Positions 1 to 6,818 of a DNA stretch of 10,272 nucleotides are shown here, in pieces. The number at the start of each line of letters is the position of its first letter. Within the stretch, counting starts at the first letter, position 1. Origin of the DNA: Bordetella parapertussis. Lineage in GTDB: Bacteria > Pseudomonadota > Gammaproteobacteria > Burkholderiales > Burkholderiaceae_B. Under the pieces are notes generated by a model. It saw nothing but the letters and a program-made list of their open reading frames with translations, was not told where the DNA came from and searched no databases. The position numbers and the translations under genes were made by a program. The stretch covers positions 1-10,272 of the forward strand of contig CAMAYM010000091.1 of assembly GCA_945862495.1 (NCBI GenBank), written 5' to 3'.

Positions 1-785
1 CGATAAAGCTTCCATGCGTACCAAACGAACATCGCACCCAGCACCATCGCGCATAACAAATACAACCAGCCACTCATACCGATTACATAGGGCAAGGCCG
101 TCGTCGCCATGAGGGCAATGCTGTAGAGCAAAATGTGTAAGCGTGTAAATTGCTGCCCGTGCGTCACAGGTAACATCGGCAAGCCCGCATTTTCATAATC
201 ACGTGTGCGATACAAGGCGAGTGCCCAAAAATGGGGCGGCGTCCAAATAAAAATAATCAGGACCAACAGCCAAGCCTCGGCGGGCACGGCATCTGCCACC
301 GCCGCCCAGCCTAGCGCTGGCGGCATCGCACCAGACAATCCACCGATCACAATATTTTGTGGCGTACGTGGCTTGAGGATCACCGTATAAATCACGGCGT
401 ACCCCACAAAGGTCGCAAAGGTCAGCCACATGGTCAAAGGATTGACCCAGCGATACAACACCAACATACCTAAGCCACCGAGTACACCGGAAAATAACAT
501 CACTTGCGCAGAAGAAATGGTGCCTGTAGCCGTGGCGCGCCGGGCAGTGCGCAACATACGCGCATCGATACGCTGTTCTATCAGGCAGTTCACTGCGAAC
601 GCTGCGGCTGCGAGTAACCAAATACCGATCGTCCCTGCAATCACTTTTTGCATATCGGGAAGGGTCGGCGTTGCCAGGAACATACCGATCACCGCGCAAA
701 AGACCGCCAATTGGGTCACGCGCGGCTTGGTCAGCACAAGGTACTGACGCAATAGACTTGGGGATGTGGCAGTCAAACTAGACAT
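1..785 (-). CDS. ctaB: Protoheme IX farnesyltransferase (heme O synthase), 3' end cut by window edge
   Basis: CtaB (CyoE/Cox10 family) is an inner-membrane prenyltransferase that adds farnesyl from farnesyl diphosphate to heme B, giving heme O, the precursor of heme A. The frame starts at an ATG at 785 and stays open to the left edge, giving 261 residues of a protein usually near 300. The family signatures are visible: [15 protein letters not shown] at residues 66-80 (first polar, Asp-containing loop) and [19 protein letters not shown] at 192-210 (second loop, DYxxAGxPMLPV), between many hydrophobic membrane segments. The usual RP after the RT motif reads RA (83-84). No good Shine-Dalgarno precedes the ATG; an in-frame GTG at 791 is an alternative. 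It lies 93 bp after ctaA on the same strand and is probably the next gene of that cluster. Identity is secure; the start is moderately sure. Confidence 0.95.
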   Translation of the reverse strand, partial: MSSLTATSPSLLRQYLVLTKPRVTQLAVFCAVIGMFLATPTLPDMQKVIAGTIGIWLLAAAAFAVNCLIEQRIDARMLRTARRATATGTISSAQVMLFSGVLGGLGMLVLYRWVNPLTMWLTFATFVGYAVIYTVILKPRTPQNIVIGGLSGAMPPALGWAAVADAVPAEAWLLVLIIFIWTPPHFWALALYRTRDYENAGLPMLPVTHGQQFTRLHILLYSIALMATTALPYVIGMSGWLYLLCAMVLGAMFVWYAWKLY

Positions 786-878
786 AGTCACTATTTAAAT
801 GAAACGTACGCCATTGTAATGGCAAGCGGGCGCATGAGGCGGCATTCAATGGTCGGCAGTCGCTTCGCGCTAAAAACG

Positions 879-1901
879 CTACTCCTGTGCACCGACTGCT
901 GTTCGGGCGGTATGTCCAAGGCGGAATAACAATGTCACTGTCGCCAGAACTAAACCTGCCGCTCCACCATTGTGTAAAACGGCAATCAATAGTGGCCATT
1001 GAAAGAAGATTGTGGTCAAGCCCGTGAAAAGCTGTGCCACGAGCAGTGCCATCACAAGCTGTGCTGGGCCCCTTAACCCTGGATCCTTCATGAACCGCCA
1101 GCTGAGGAGCCCCATAAACGCAAAGATCACAAATGCAAAATTACGGTGCACCCAATGTATGCCCGTCAGCGCTGTTTGAGAAATCATTTCACCACCGGGC
1201 ATTTCACCGAGTCCACGGATCAATGAGAAACCATTTTTTAAGTCCATCGGTGGCAACCAACTTCCATTGCAAGTCGGAAAATCCATGCAGGCAAGCGCCG
1301 CATAATTCGTACTGACCCATCCACCCAAGGCGACCTGCATAAACAGCAACACCAGTCCCAATGCGACCCAGGGTTTAAAACGCAAAGAGGCGGGCAGCAC
1401 GGCCGGATACGCACGCTCACGCGCCGCCAGCCATGTCATCAACGCCAACAGCGAAATTCCCCCTAGTAAGTGAGCGGTCACAATCAGGGGCATCAGTTTC
1501 ATGGTGACGGTCCAGGCCCCAAAGGCGCCTTGCACGCACACAGCAGCGAGGGTGACAAACGCCAATTTAGGCGAATACTCAAATTTATTGCGATGACGCC
1601 AGGCCATCCACGAAATGATAATAATCAGAAAGCCCAGCAACGCCCCCACATAGCGATGAATCATTTCGATCCATGCTTTAGGCAACGTAACAGGTCCATC
1701 TGGCATCACTTGTACCGCTTGTCTGATAGAGTCCAGGGCACCAATCGGCGTGACGCTTCCGTAACAGCCTGGCCAATCTGGGCATCCTAGCCCAGAGTCC
1801 GTCAGGCGGACAAAGGCACCGAACATAATGAGATCAAGCGTCAAAAACCACGTCAAAAAAACGATCCTACGATAACGTTTGCTTGTAAGTGTTTCCAACA
1901 T
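879..1901 (-). CDS. ctaA: Heme A synthase (COX15/CtaA family)
   Basis: CtaA oxidises the C8 methyl of heme O to a formyl group, making heme A for subunit I of the oxidase. The 340-residue product is a polytopic membrane protein with about eight hydrophobic segments in two similar halves. Visible signatures are FGAFVRLTDSGLGCPDWPGC at residues 27-46 with the cysteine pair C40/C46, EMIHRYVG at 79-86 (E79 and heme-ligand candidate H82), H144, a second cysteine pair C205/C211 (ACMDFPTC), H249/H252, and VLHNGGAAGL with H310. Length and motifs match the proteobacterial family. The ATG at 1901 is preceded by AGGA at 1908-1911 with a 6-nt spacer. This Shine-Dalgarno lies in the last codons of the Sco-like gene, only 3 bp separate the two genes, and translational coupling is likely. 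Confidence 0.96.
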   Translation of the reverse strand: MLETLTSKRYRRIVFLTWFLTLDLIMFGAFVRLTDSGLGCPDWPGCYGSVTPIGALDSIRQAVQVMPDGPVTLPKAWIEMIHRYVGALLGFLIIIISWMAWRHRNKFEYSPKLAFVTLAAVCVQGAFGAWTVTMKLMPLIVTAHLLGGISLLALMTWLAARERAYPAVLPASLRFKPWVALGLVLLFMQVALGGWVSTNYAALACMDFPTCNGSWLPPMDLKNGFSLIRGLGEMPGGEMISQTALTGIHWVHRNFAFVIFAFMGLLSWRFMKDPGLRGPAQLVMALLVAQLFTGLTTIFFQWPLLIAVLHNGGAAGLVLATVTLLFRLGHTARTAVGAQE

Positions 1902-1904
1902 GAT

Positions 1905-2573
1905 TTATCCTATCCTGGAGTTCTGGATCAGTTTGCGAATGTCCTTACGGAACATTTCAGGATCTTCAATATACGGATATTGCAAAATTAGATTGCCGTT
2001 CGGGTCAATCACCCAGATGAGTGGAGCCAAGGCTTTGCGCGCTTGCTCAGGCGTCATCGACCCGGGTGCACCACCAAGCAAAAACGCCTGAAGCACGGCA
2101 GGATTGACGCGAACCATTACGGCACCCTTGTAGGCTTCCATTACCTTTTCAGGTACGGGCGCATCATCGGTGATCAACCACACACGACTCAAGCGTTCGA
2201 CGTGTTTACCTTGGCTGGCGTGGGTGTTTCGGATAATGTAGAGTTTGCGTGCACAAGACTCGGGACACTCCGCCCCATCCGCTGTCAGCATGACCCACTT
2301 GCCTTTCAACGAATTTAAATCGAAGGGCGTCCCATCCAGTGTCGTTAAAGGCAGGTTTTGCGCGGAAGGCATCGGTCGCTGAGGTTGGACGAGCTGACCA
2401 TACGCAGAGCTTCCTTCAGGACGCCACTCAGGATTGAAATACACCAGTAATGCCGCAATCAATGGTGCAAAACTCATCAACACGATGATCACCAGAGGCG
2501 TCTTGGAGCGCAGTTTTTTTTGCTCAGGCGCCGTTTGAGTCGCTGTCATCATTTTTTGGGTAGGTTCAGTCAC
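1905..2573 (-). CDS. Sco-like thioredoxin-fold membrane protein of the cytochrome oxidase cluster
   Basis: The product is a 222-residue bitopic protein: a short cytoplasmic N-terminus, one membrane segment at about 25-46, and a periplasmic domain with a thioredoxin/Sco-like pattern. That domain includes TTLDGTPFDLNSLKGKW (77-93), the pair C103-P-E-S-C107, VWLITDD (131-137) and a late LIWVIDPNGNLI (185-196). Sco1/SenC proteins share the CxxxC spacing and deliver copper or reduce thiols for the CuA site of subunit II. I see no histidine after the cysteines that matches the copper ligand of true Sco proteins, so thiol reduction is the more cautious reading. The start is GTG at 2573, preceded by GGA (2580-2582) with a 6-nt spacer; the ATGs at 2552 and 2549 lack such a site. 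A protein of this kind commonly sits between SURF1 and ctaA in Burkholderiales. Exact function is not established. Confidence 0.85.
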   Translation of the reverse strand: MTEPTQKMMTATQTAPEQKKLRSKTPLVIIVLMSFAPLIAALLVYFNPEWRPEGSSAYGQLVQPQRPMPSAQNLPLTTLDGTPFDLNSLKGKWVMLTADGAECPESCARKLYIIRNTHASQGKHVERLSRVWLITDDAPVPEKVMEAYKGAVMVRVNPAVLQAFLLGGAPGSMTPEQARKALAPLIWVIDPNGNLILQYPYIEDPEMFRKDIRKLIQNSRIG

Positions 2574-2658
2574 AACAATTCCATCTTTCAGTCAGCACAG
2601 TGTTTCCAAATAGTACTTTACAGCGATCCTCAGCTTCAGGAAGAATGGCAGCACTGGT
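2574..2658. other. Short spacer between SURF1 and the Sco-like gene
   Basis: This 85-bp spacer lies inside the minus-strand assembly cluster. It holds the Shine-Dalgarno of the GTG-started Sco-like gene (GGA at 2580-2582). I see no convincing terminator hairpin or promoter, so read-through from SURF1 is the simplest assumption. Confidence 0.5.
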
Positions 2659-3453
2659 TTAGGGTGATTGGCGAAAACGAAAACGACGCCAAATAATGAC
2701 CAAAAAAGCCACTAATAAAATGCCTGCAAAACCAAACCACTGCATGGCATAGCCAACATTCTTATCCGAATCAACCGAAGGCTCTGGCCACACACGTTTC
2801 AGCCCCTCTTCATCCTGACCCCCGCTTTGCATGAGCACTGTGGGTAAAAGTTTTAGCCCTGTCCTTTTTGCATAGCTTTCAAGGTCTAGATTTTGTAATC
2901 TCGGCAAAATAACGGGGTCGATTAGTCCAGCAATCGCCTGCGGCGTCCCCTTCCAGCCTTGGGGCAGGTTTGCTGCAGCGTTTGTCTCGCTCGTCCACAG
3001 CTCAAATAATCTGGGTACACGCACCGCTAACTCACCCACCACACTTACCGTCGCGTCTGAGGTCGGGATAGTGGGCACAGGACGGCCAGCAATCGGCCTT
3101 TCTAGCCAGCCTCTCAACACCAACACGGCAGTATCCCGATCCAGCATCAGTGGCGTCGCAAGCCACAAACCTGGACGTCCATCCAGATTGCGATTTTCCA
3201 ACAAAACACTCCACTCACTGCGCCATACGCCTTCTGCGGTCGCGGGTCGCCATGCTTGTAATTGAGTGTCAGAGACCGCTGGTGTCAATTTCAATGGAGG
3301 CGCACGCCTCCCAGTCTCAAGGGTCACGGCAACTTGTCGTCGCACCTCCGCGCGCTCAAGTTGCCAGCGCCCGAGCATGAGGCACACAAATGCTACCGCC
3401 CCCAACAGAATGAGTGCAATCAGGGTAAGTCTATTTGATACTACTTTTGTCAT
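2659..3453 (-). CDS. SURF1 family cytochrome oxidase assembly protein
   Basis: SURF1/Shy1 proteins are inner-membrane factors that bind heme A and help insert it into subunit I. The 264-residue product has the family layout: a first membrane helix at about 9-29 running into the signature LGRWQLERA (27-35), a large periplasmic domain with ENRNLDGRPG (86-95) and VLRGWLERP (112-120), and a second helix at about 239-256 introduced by NVGYAMQWFGFA (232-243). The C-terminal tail is short and Arg-rich (RRFRFR), as expected on the cytoplasmic side. The ATG at 3453 has only a weak upstream ribosome site, but no better in-frame start is evident. It is the first gene of the SURF1, Sco-like, ctaA, ctaB cluster and lies head to head with the DUF2909 gene, only 35 bp away. 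Confidence 0.96.
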   Translation of the reverse strand: MTKVVSNRLTLIALILLGAVAFVCLMLGRWQLERAEVRRQVAVTLETGRRAPPLKLTPAVSDTQLQAWRPATAEGVWRSEWSVLLENRNLDGRPGLWLATPLMLDRDTAVLVLRGWLERPIAGRPVPTIPTSDATVSVVGELAVRVPRLFELWTSETNAAANLPQGWKGTPQAIAGLIDPVILPRLQNLDLESYAKRTGLKLLPTVLMQSGGQDEEGLKRVWPEPSVDSDKNVGYAMQWFGFAGILLVAFLVIIWRRFRFRQSP

Positions 3454-3465
3454 GTCTGCGATAAT
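3435..3465 (+). promoter_or_regulatory. Candidate promoter of the DUF2909 gene, overlapping the SURF1 start
   Basis: A -35-like TTGATA (3435-3440) and a -10-like GATAAT (3460-3465) are separated by 19 bp. The -10 is preceded by TGC at 3457-3459, giving an extended TGn -10. Transcription would begin near 3472, about 17 nt before the ATG at 3489. The box lies across the first codons of the oppositely oriented SURF1 gene (ATG at 3451-3453). The spacing is longer than ideal, so this is a prediction. On the other strand only a weak TATAAA (3472-3477) is seen as a possible SURF1 -10. Confidence 0.4.
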
Positions 3466-3477
3466 CTCGTCTTTATA

Positions 3478-3482
3478 TGAGG
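3478..3482 (+). promoter_or_regulatory. Ribosome binding site that fixes the DUF2909 start
   Basis: TGAGG stands 6 nt before the ATG at 3489. The upstream in-frame ATG at 3477 overlaps this site and has no Shine-Dalgarno of its own, so 3489 is the better start. Confidence 0.7.
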
Positions 3483-3488
3483 TCTGTC

Positions 3489-3692
3489 ATGCGCATTTTG
3501 GTCATTCTCGCGTTTATCGGTATTTTAGGCAGTCTTGGTTCCGCGCTGTTTTATCTCATGCGCGATAAAGGGACATCGAATAAAACGGTCAATGCGCTCA
3601 CGGTCCGTATTGGCTTATCAGTCGCACTCTTTCTGTTCTTGCTGTTTTCGCACTGGATGGGGTGGATTGAGACGACGGGCTTTAAACGCTGA
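3489..3692 (+). CDS. Twin-transmembrane small protein, DUF2909 family
   Basis: The product is a 67-residue membrane protein with two hydrophobic helices, roughly residues 2-22 (MRILVILAFIGILG onward) and 40-57 (IGLSVALFLFLLFSHWMGW). A short polar, Lys/Arg-containing loop (MRDKGTSNKTVNALTVR) joins them. Size and pattern match the DUF2909 'twin transmembrane' proteins found beside SURF1 in betaproteobacterial oxidase loci. Its function is unknown; conserved linkage suggests a role in oxidase assembly or stability, but that is inference. It is the only plus-strand gene within the oxidase locus. It is divergent from SURF1 and convergent with coxC, with a terminator between. An in-frame ATG at 3477 would add four residues (MRSV), but the ribosome site favours 3489. 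Confidence 0.88.
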   Translation: MRILVILAFIGILGSLGSALFYLMRDKGTSNKTVNALTVRIGLSVALFLFLLFSHWMGWIETTGFKR

Positions 3693-3726
3693 TAATGGGT
3701 GTTTTCTGGCATAGGATTTTCGAGCC

Positions 3727-3758
3727 AAAAAAAAGCCAGCTTCGCGCTGGCCTTTTTT
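3727..3758. terminator. Bidirectional Rho-independent terminator between DUF2909 and coxC
   Basis: A 6-bp GC-rich stem, GCCAGC (3735-3740) and GCTGGC (3746-3751), closes a 5-nt TTCGC loop. On the plus strand it is followed by T6 (3753-3758). On the minus strand the eight A's at 3727-3734 read as T8 directly after the stem. It can therefore end both the plus-strand DUF2909 transcript and the minus-strand coxB-to-coxC transcript; the minus-strand version is the stronger one because its U tract is longer and immediate. Confidence 0.92.
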
Positions 3759-3805
3759 ATTCAGCAACAATTATTTGTCGCCTTTTAGCTCACCAACTTC
3801 ACGAC

Positions 3806-4681
3806 TCAGAACCAGTAGACGAATAGATAAAGACCAAGCCACACTACGTCCACAAAGTGCCAATACCACGCAGCACCTTCAAAGCCAAAGTGGTTGTCTG
3901 CCGTAAAGTGACCTTTCGACATACGAATCAAAATCACCGTCAACATCGTGGCACCAAGCAACACGTGAAAACCGTGAAATCCCGTAAGCATGTAAAACAG
4001 TGAGCCATACGCACCTGAATCAAAGCGTAAGTTTAAATCTGCGTATGCGTGCATATACTCATATGCTTGGCAACCAACAAAGACAAAACCAAGCACAACG
4101 GTTGCAAGTAGCCAAAACATTGACTTGCCACGATGATTTTCACGCAAAGCATGGTGAGAGATCGTCAGAGTCACGCCTGAAGATAACAGCAACGCTGTGT
4201 TGATAGTGGGCAACCAAAAGGGTCCCATCGTCTCAAAGGCTTCTACCACGCCAGCTGGGCCGAGATTAGGCCAAACAGCGTTGAAATCTGGCCACAAAAG
4301 TTGTTTGTGATCTAAGTCTCCGAGCCAAGGGGTCGTAACGGTACGGATGTACCAAAGTGCCCCGAAAAACGCAGCAAAGAACATCACTTCGGAGAAAATA
4401 AACCAACTCATACTCCAGCGATAGGAAGCATCAATGCGCTTGCTGTTTAAGCCATCTTGGGACTCTTGAATCGCATCGCCAAACCACTTGTACAAGACCA
4501 CAAACAAGCCAAGCAAACCAGCAAAGACAGCCCACATGCCGGCTTCTATTCCGTTGACCCAAGCCGAAGCTCCCAACATAACTACCAGCAAGGTGATGCT
4601 GGCACTCACAGGGTGCGATGAATCCGCAGGCACGTAATAGTAAGGTGCCTCTTTGACGTGTGCAGAGTGGGGTGCACTCAT
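3806..4681 (-). CDS. coxC: Cytochrome c oxidase subunit III
   Basis: Subunit III (CtaE) is the seven-helix core subunit without redox metals that stabilises subunit I and supports proton uptake. With the start chosen here the protein has 291 residues and shows seven hydrophobic segments. Recognisable family stretches are RWSMSWFIFSEVMFF (88-102, with the conserved E98), LPTINTALLLSSG (157-169), GCQAYEY (203-209), LTGFHGFHVLLG (232-243) and the terminal AAWYWHFVDVVWL (270-282). The ATG at 4681 (MSAPHSAH) has GGAG at 4688-4691 with a 6-nt spacer. A start 27 bp upstream at 4708 has no comparable support. It is the last gene of the operon, 35 bp after the DUF2970 gene, and is followed by the terminator at 3727-3758. 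Confidence 0.97.
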   Translation of the reverse strand: MSAPHSAHVKEAPYYYVPADSSHPVSASITLLVVMLGASAWVNGIEAGMWAVFAGLLGLFVVLYKWFGDAIQESQDGLNSKRIDASYRWSMSWFIFSEVMFFAAFFGALWYIRTVTTPWLGDLDHKQLLWPDFNAVWPNLGPAGVVEAFETMGPFWLPTINTALLLSSGVTLTISHHALRENHRGKSMFWLLATVVLGFVFVGCQAYEYMHAYADLNLRFDSGAYGSLFYMLTGFHGFHVLLGATMLTVILIRMSKGHFTADNHFGFEGAAWYWHFVDVVWLGLYLFVYWF

Positions 4682-4687
4682 ATTGTT

Positions 4688-4691
4688 CTCC
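4688..4691 (-). promoter_or_regulatory. Ribosome binding site deciding the coxC start
   Basis: Read on the minus strand this is GGAG, 6 nt before the ATG at 4681. It argues for the 291-residue protein rather than the nine-residue-longer form starting at 4708. Confidence 0.75.
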
Positions 4692-4716
4692 AGACTACAA
4701 GTAATCAAATATTATT

Positions 4717-4941
4717 CTAGCTGAGGCTCGCAAGTGCCAGTTTAACAATCAGCACAAGACTCACCACAAATATCACGCCAAACAACAATCCGGCCACAAC
4801 AAGATGAACGGGATTGAGTTTGGCGACATCCTCTTCGAACCCCTTACCTTTTCTTACTCCAAAAATGGCCCATGAAATAGCCTTCAGTGTTTGAAAAAAG
4901 TTGGGCTTTCGCTGAGATAACTGCTTTAAATCCTGACTCAT
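4717..4941 (-). CDS. DUF2970 family small membrane protein
   Basis: The product has 74 residues: a soluble N-terminal half with an amphipathic stretch (FFQTLKAISWAIFGVRKGKG, about 15-34), then KLNPVHLVVAG leading into one membrane helix at about 46-69. The FxxTxKAxxWxxFGVRK...KLNPVH pattern is that of DUF2970, a betaproteobacterial family typically found directly before coxC. Its role is not known; the location implies oxidase biogenesis. The gene starts 31 bp after the 35-residue small protein gene and ends 35 bp before coxC. Its upstream ribosome site is weak (a GGCGG-like run several bases before the ATG), so coupling to upstream translation is possible. Confidence 0.9.
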   Translation of the reverse strand: MSQDLKQLSQRKPNFFQTLKAISWAIFGVRKGKGFEEDVAKLNPVHLVVAGLLFGVIFVVSLVLIVKLALASLS

Positions 4942-4972
4942 TTTTTTACCGCCAGCGTTGAATCAGGAATCA

Positions 4973-5080
4973 TCACGTTTCTAAAATTTTTCTTCCGATT
5001 GTCCATCCGAACATCACAAGGACAAGCACTAGAAAAATCCATCCTGCACGCTTGTTCTTGCGACGTTGTTCGGGTGTCAT
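4973..5080 (-). CDS. Cytochrome oxidase small assembly protein (35 residues)
   Basis: This very short gene follows coxA after 8 bp. It encodes a 35-residue protein: a basic N-terminus (MTPEQRRKNKRAG), one membrane helix at about 14-29 (WIFLVLVLVMFGWTIG) and a short basic tail ending in KILET. A tiny protein beginning MTPEQRRxN with a single helix is a recurring gene after coxA in Burkholderiales, annotated there as a cytochrome oxidase small assembly protein. A GGAT element a few bases before the ATG can serve as ribosome site, and the close spacing to coxA suggests coupled translation. Orientation by the positive-inside rule puts the N-terminus in the cytoplasm. The function of the family is not well defined. 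The main doubt is size alone. Confidence 0.8.
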   Translation of the reverse strand: MTPEQRRKNKRAGWIFLVLVLVMFGWTIGRKILET

Positions 5081-5088
5081 CGGAAATC

Positions 5089-6711
5089 CTATTTGACCTG
5101 TGGGGGGGTCTCAAATGTGTGGAATGGTGCAGGGGATGGAACGGTCCACTCCAAGCCCTCTGCGCCTTCCCAAGGCTTTGCGGGAGCACGTTCGCCCTTA
5201 CCTGCATACGCTTTCAGAATGATGTAGAGGAACAGCAACTGCGACAGCCCGAACCAAAATGCGCCAAGGGTCGCGATCTGGTGGAAGTCAGTAAATTGCG
5301 CTGCATAATCCGCGTAACGACGGGGCATCCCTGCCAAACCCATAAAGTGCATGGGGAAGAAAGTGATGTTGAACGAGATCATGCTCATCCAAAAGTGCCA
5401 CTTGCCCAGGCGCTCGTCATACATATAGCCAGACCACTTTGGCAACCAGTAGTAGGTGCCCGCGAACAAGGCAAACAAGGAACCCGCAACCAATACATAG
5501 TGGAAGTGTGCCACCACGTAATACGTATCATGCACCTGAATATCGATCGGTGCCATGGACAGGATCATGCCGGTAAAGCCACCAATCGTAAACACGAAAA
5601 CAAAACCAATCGCGAACAACATCGGCGTTTCGAAGGTCATCGAACCGCGCCACATGGTCGCGACCCAGTTGAACACCTTGACACCTGTTGGGATTGAAAT
5701 CAACATCGTGGCGTACATAAAATAAAGCTGAGCAGTCACAGGCATCCCTGTAGCAAACATGTGATGCGCCCAAACAATAAAGGACAGAATCGCAATAGAT
5801 GCTGTCGCGTACACCATCGAAGCGTAGCCAAACAGCGGCTTGCGGGCAAAGGCAGGAATGATTGCAGAGACAATGCCGAAGGCCGGCAAAATCATGATGT
5901 AGACCTCTGGATGCCCAAAGAACCAAAAGATGTGCTGATACAGAACTGGATCGCCACCCACCGCTGCGTTAAAGAAGCCAGTACCGAAATGACGATCTGT
6001 CAGGACCATTGTGATCGCAGCCGCCAACACAGGCATCACAGCAATCAGCAAATAAGCCGTAATCAACCATGTCCAACAGAACAAAGGCATTTTCATCAAC
6101 GTCATGCCCGGCGCACGCATGTTCAAGATCGTAACCACGATGTTGATTGCACCCATGATCGACGAGGCGCCCATGATGTGAATGGCAAAAATTGCCAAGT
6201 CCATTCCGGGTCCCATCTGCGAGGTCAAGGGGGCATAAAGCGTCCAACCCGCAGCCGTTGCGCCGCCTGGTACAAAGAAAGAAGCCGTCAGCAAAATAGC
6301 GGCAACCGGCAACAACCAGAAACTAAAGTTGTTCATCCGGGCGAACGCCATATCTGAGGCGCCAATTTGCAGTGGCACCATCCAGTTAGCAAACCCCACG
6401 AAGGCCGGCATAATTGCGCCGAACACCATGATCAGACCATGCATGGTCGTGAACTGGTTAAACAACTCAGGGCGGAAGAACTGAATCCCCGGTTGAAATA
6501 ACTCCGTACGCAGCAAAAGCGCCAAGAGGCCGCCTTCGAGCAACATTGTGAAAGAAAAGATTAGGTACATCGTACCGATGTCTTTGTGGTTAGTGGCGTA
6601 CAACCAACGACGCCAACCATGCAACGATGGACCGTGATGGTGGTCGTGATCATGGTCATGACCGTGGTCGTGGCCGTGGCCACCAATCTGATCTGCTGGA
6701 ATGCTACTCAT
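5089..6711 (-). CDS. coxA: Cytochrome c oxidase subunit I
   Basis: CoxA (CtaD) is the catalytic subunit, with heme a and the heme a3/CuB centre where O2 is reduced and protons are pumped. The 540-residue protein carries all expected residues: heme a ligands H91 ([11 protein letters not shown]) and H404, heme a3 ligand H402 (AHFHYV), CuB ligands H267, H316 and H317 (GHPEVY, AHHMF), Y271 for the His-Tyr cross-link, E269 and D120 of the D channel, and K345 (PTGVKVFNW) of the K channel. The HPEVY glutamate marks an A1-type oxidase. A cytoplasmic His/Asp-rich tail, [18 protein letters not shown] at 11-28, precedes [14 protein letters not shown]. The ATG at 6711 has AGGAG at 6718-6722 with a 6-nt spacer. 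A 107-bp gap separates it from coxB, larger than the other gaps in the operon. Confidence 0.98.
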   Translation of the reverse strand: MSSIPADQIGGHGHDHGHDHDHDHHHGPSLHGWRRWLYATNHKDIGTMYLIFSFTMLLEGGLLALLLRTELFQPGIQFFRPELFNQFTTMHGLIMVFGAIMPAFVGFANWMVPLQIGASDMAFARMNNFSFWLLPVAAILLTASFFVPGGATAAGWTLYAPLTSQMGPGMDLAIFAIHIMGASSIMGAINIVVTILNMRAPGMTLMKMPLFCWTWLITAYLLIAVMPVLAAAITMVLTDRHFGTGFFNAAVGGDPVLYQHIFWFFGHPEVYIMILPAFGIVSAIIPAFARKPLFGYASMVYATASIAILSFIVWAHHMFATGMPVTAQLYFMYATMLISIPTGVKVFNWVATMWRGSMTFETPMLFAIGFVFVFTIGGFTGMILSMAPIDIQVHDTYYVVAHFHYVLVAGSLFALFAGTYYWLPKWSGYMYDERLGKWHFWMSMISFNITFFPMHFMGLAGMPRRYADYAAQFTDFHQIATLGAFWFGLSQLLFLYIILKAYAGKGERAPAKPWEGAEGLEWTVPSPAPFHTFETPPQVK

Positions 6712-6736
6712 GGCGAACTCCTATCCTGCTTAGGTC

Positions 6737-6759
6737 GCGCGCACTTGATAAGTGAGCGC
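6737..6759. repeat. Inverted repeat / hairpin upstream of coxA
   Basis: The two arms are GCGC-G-CACTT and AAGTG-A-GCGC around a 3-nt GAT loop: nine base pairs with one internal mismatch. No T tract follows on either strand, so it is not an intrinsic terminator. In the minus-strand transcript it lies about 14 nt before the coxA Shine-Dalgarno. It could be an operator, an mRNA-stabilising or processing stem, or chance. Confidence 0.6.
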
Positions 6760-6764
6760 AATGA

Positions 6765-6793
6765 TCTATACGAATTAATCCGATTGACTACAA
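6765..6793 (-). promoter_or_regulatory. Candidate internal promoter for coxA
   Basis: On the minus strand a -35-like TTGTAG (6788-6793) is followed after exactly 17 bp by a -10-like TATAGA (6765-6770). The -35 is poor in its second half, while the -10 is reasonable. The predicted start is near 6758, at the first bases of the hairpin at 6737-6759. It would give coxA and the genes after it a promoter separate from coxB. Confidence 0.35.
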
Positions 6794-6818
6794 AAAAGCG
6801 CACAACACACTAAACAAA

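Noticed and set aside
199..699. 166-codon minus-strand frame with many Cys/Arg/Asp
   Set aside because: It is out of frame with the clearly recognisable ctaB reading frame that covers the same bases.
810..823. Palindrome GCCATT-GT-AATGGC between ctaA and ctaB
   Set aside because: Arms of six with a 2-nt centre cannot form a good hairpin and no T tract follows; it includes a TACAAT on the minus strand but no matching -35. Could be a small operator, but nothing supports it.
778..999. 73-codon minus-strand frame bridging ctaA and ctaB
   Set aside because: Most of it overlaps the ctaA C-terminal codons in another frame; no ribosome site or recognisable protein pattern.
3771..3830. Minus-strand frame past the coxC stop reading ...VLSREVGELKGDK then TAA
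   Set aside because: It looks protein-like at its end but has no start codon or ribosome site; the coxC frame with its own TGA at 3806 is complete, so this is probably chance.
4682..4708. Nine-residue N-terminal extension of coxC from an ATG at 4708
   Set aside because: No ribosome site upstream, and GGAG stands 6 nt before the ATG at 4681.
4999..5697. Long plus-strand open frame (232 codons) antisense to coxA
   Set aside because: It runs through the highly conserved coxA 3' half and the small-protein gene, is rich in Cys, His, Arg and Gln without any domain pattern, and is explained as a shadow frame.
5761..6357. 198-codon plus-strand frame antisense to coxA
   Set aside because: Composition is dominated by Arg, Gln, Asn and His with no hydrophobic or domain structure; it mirrors coxA membrane-helix codons.
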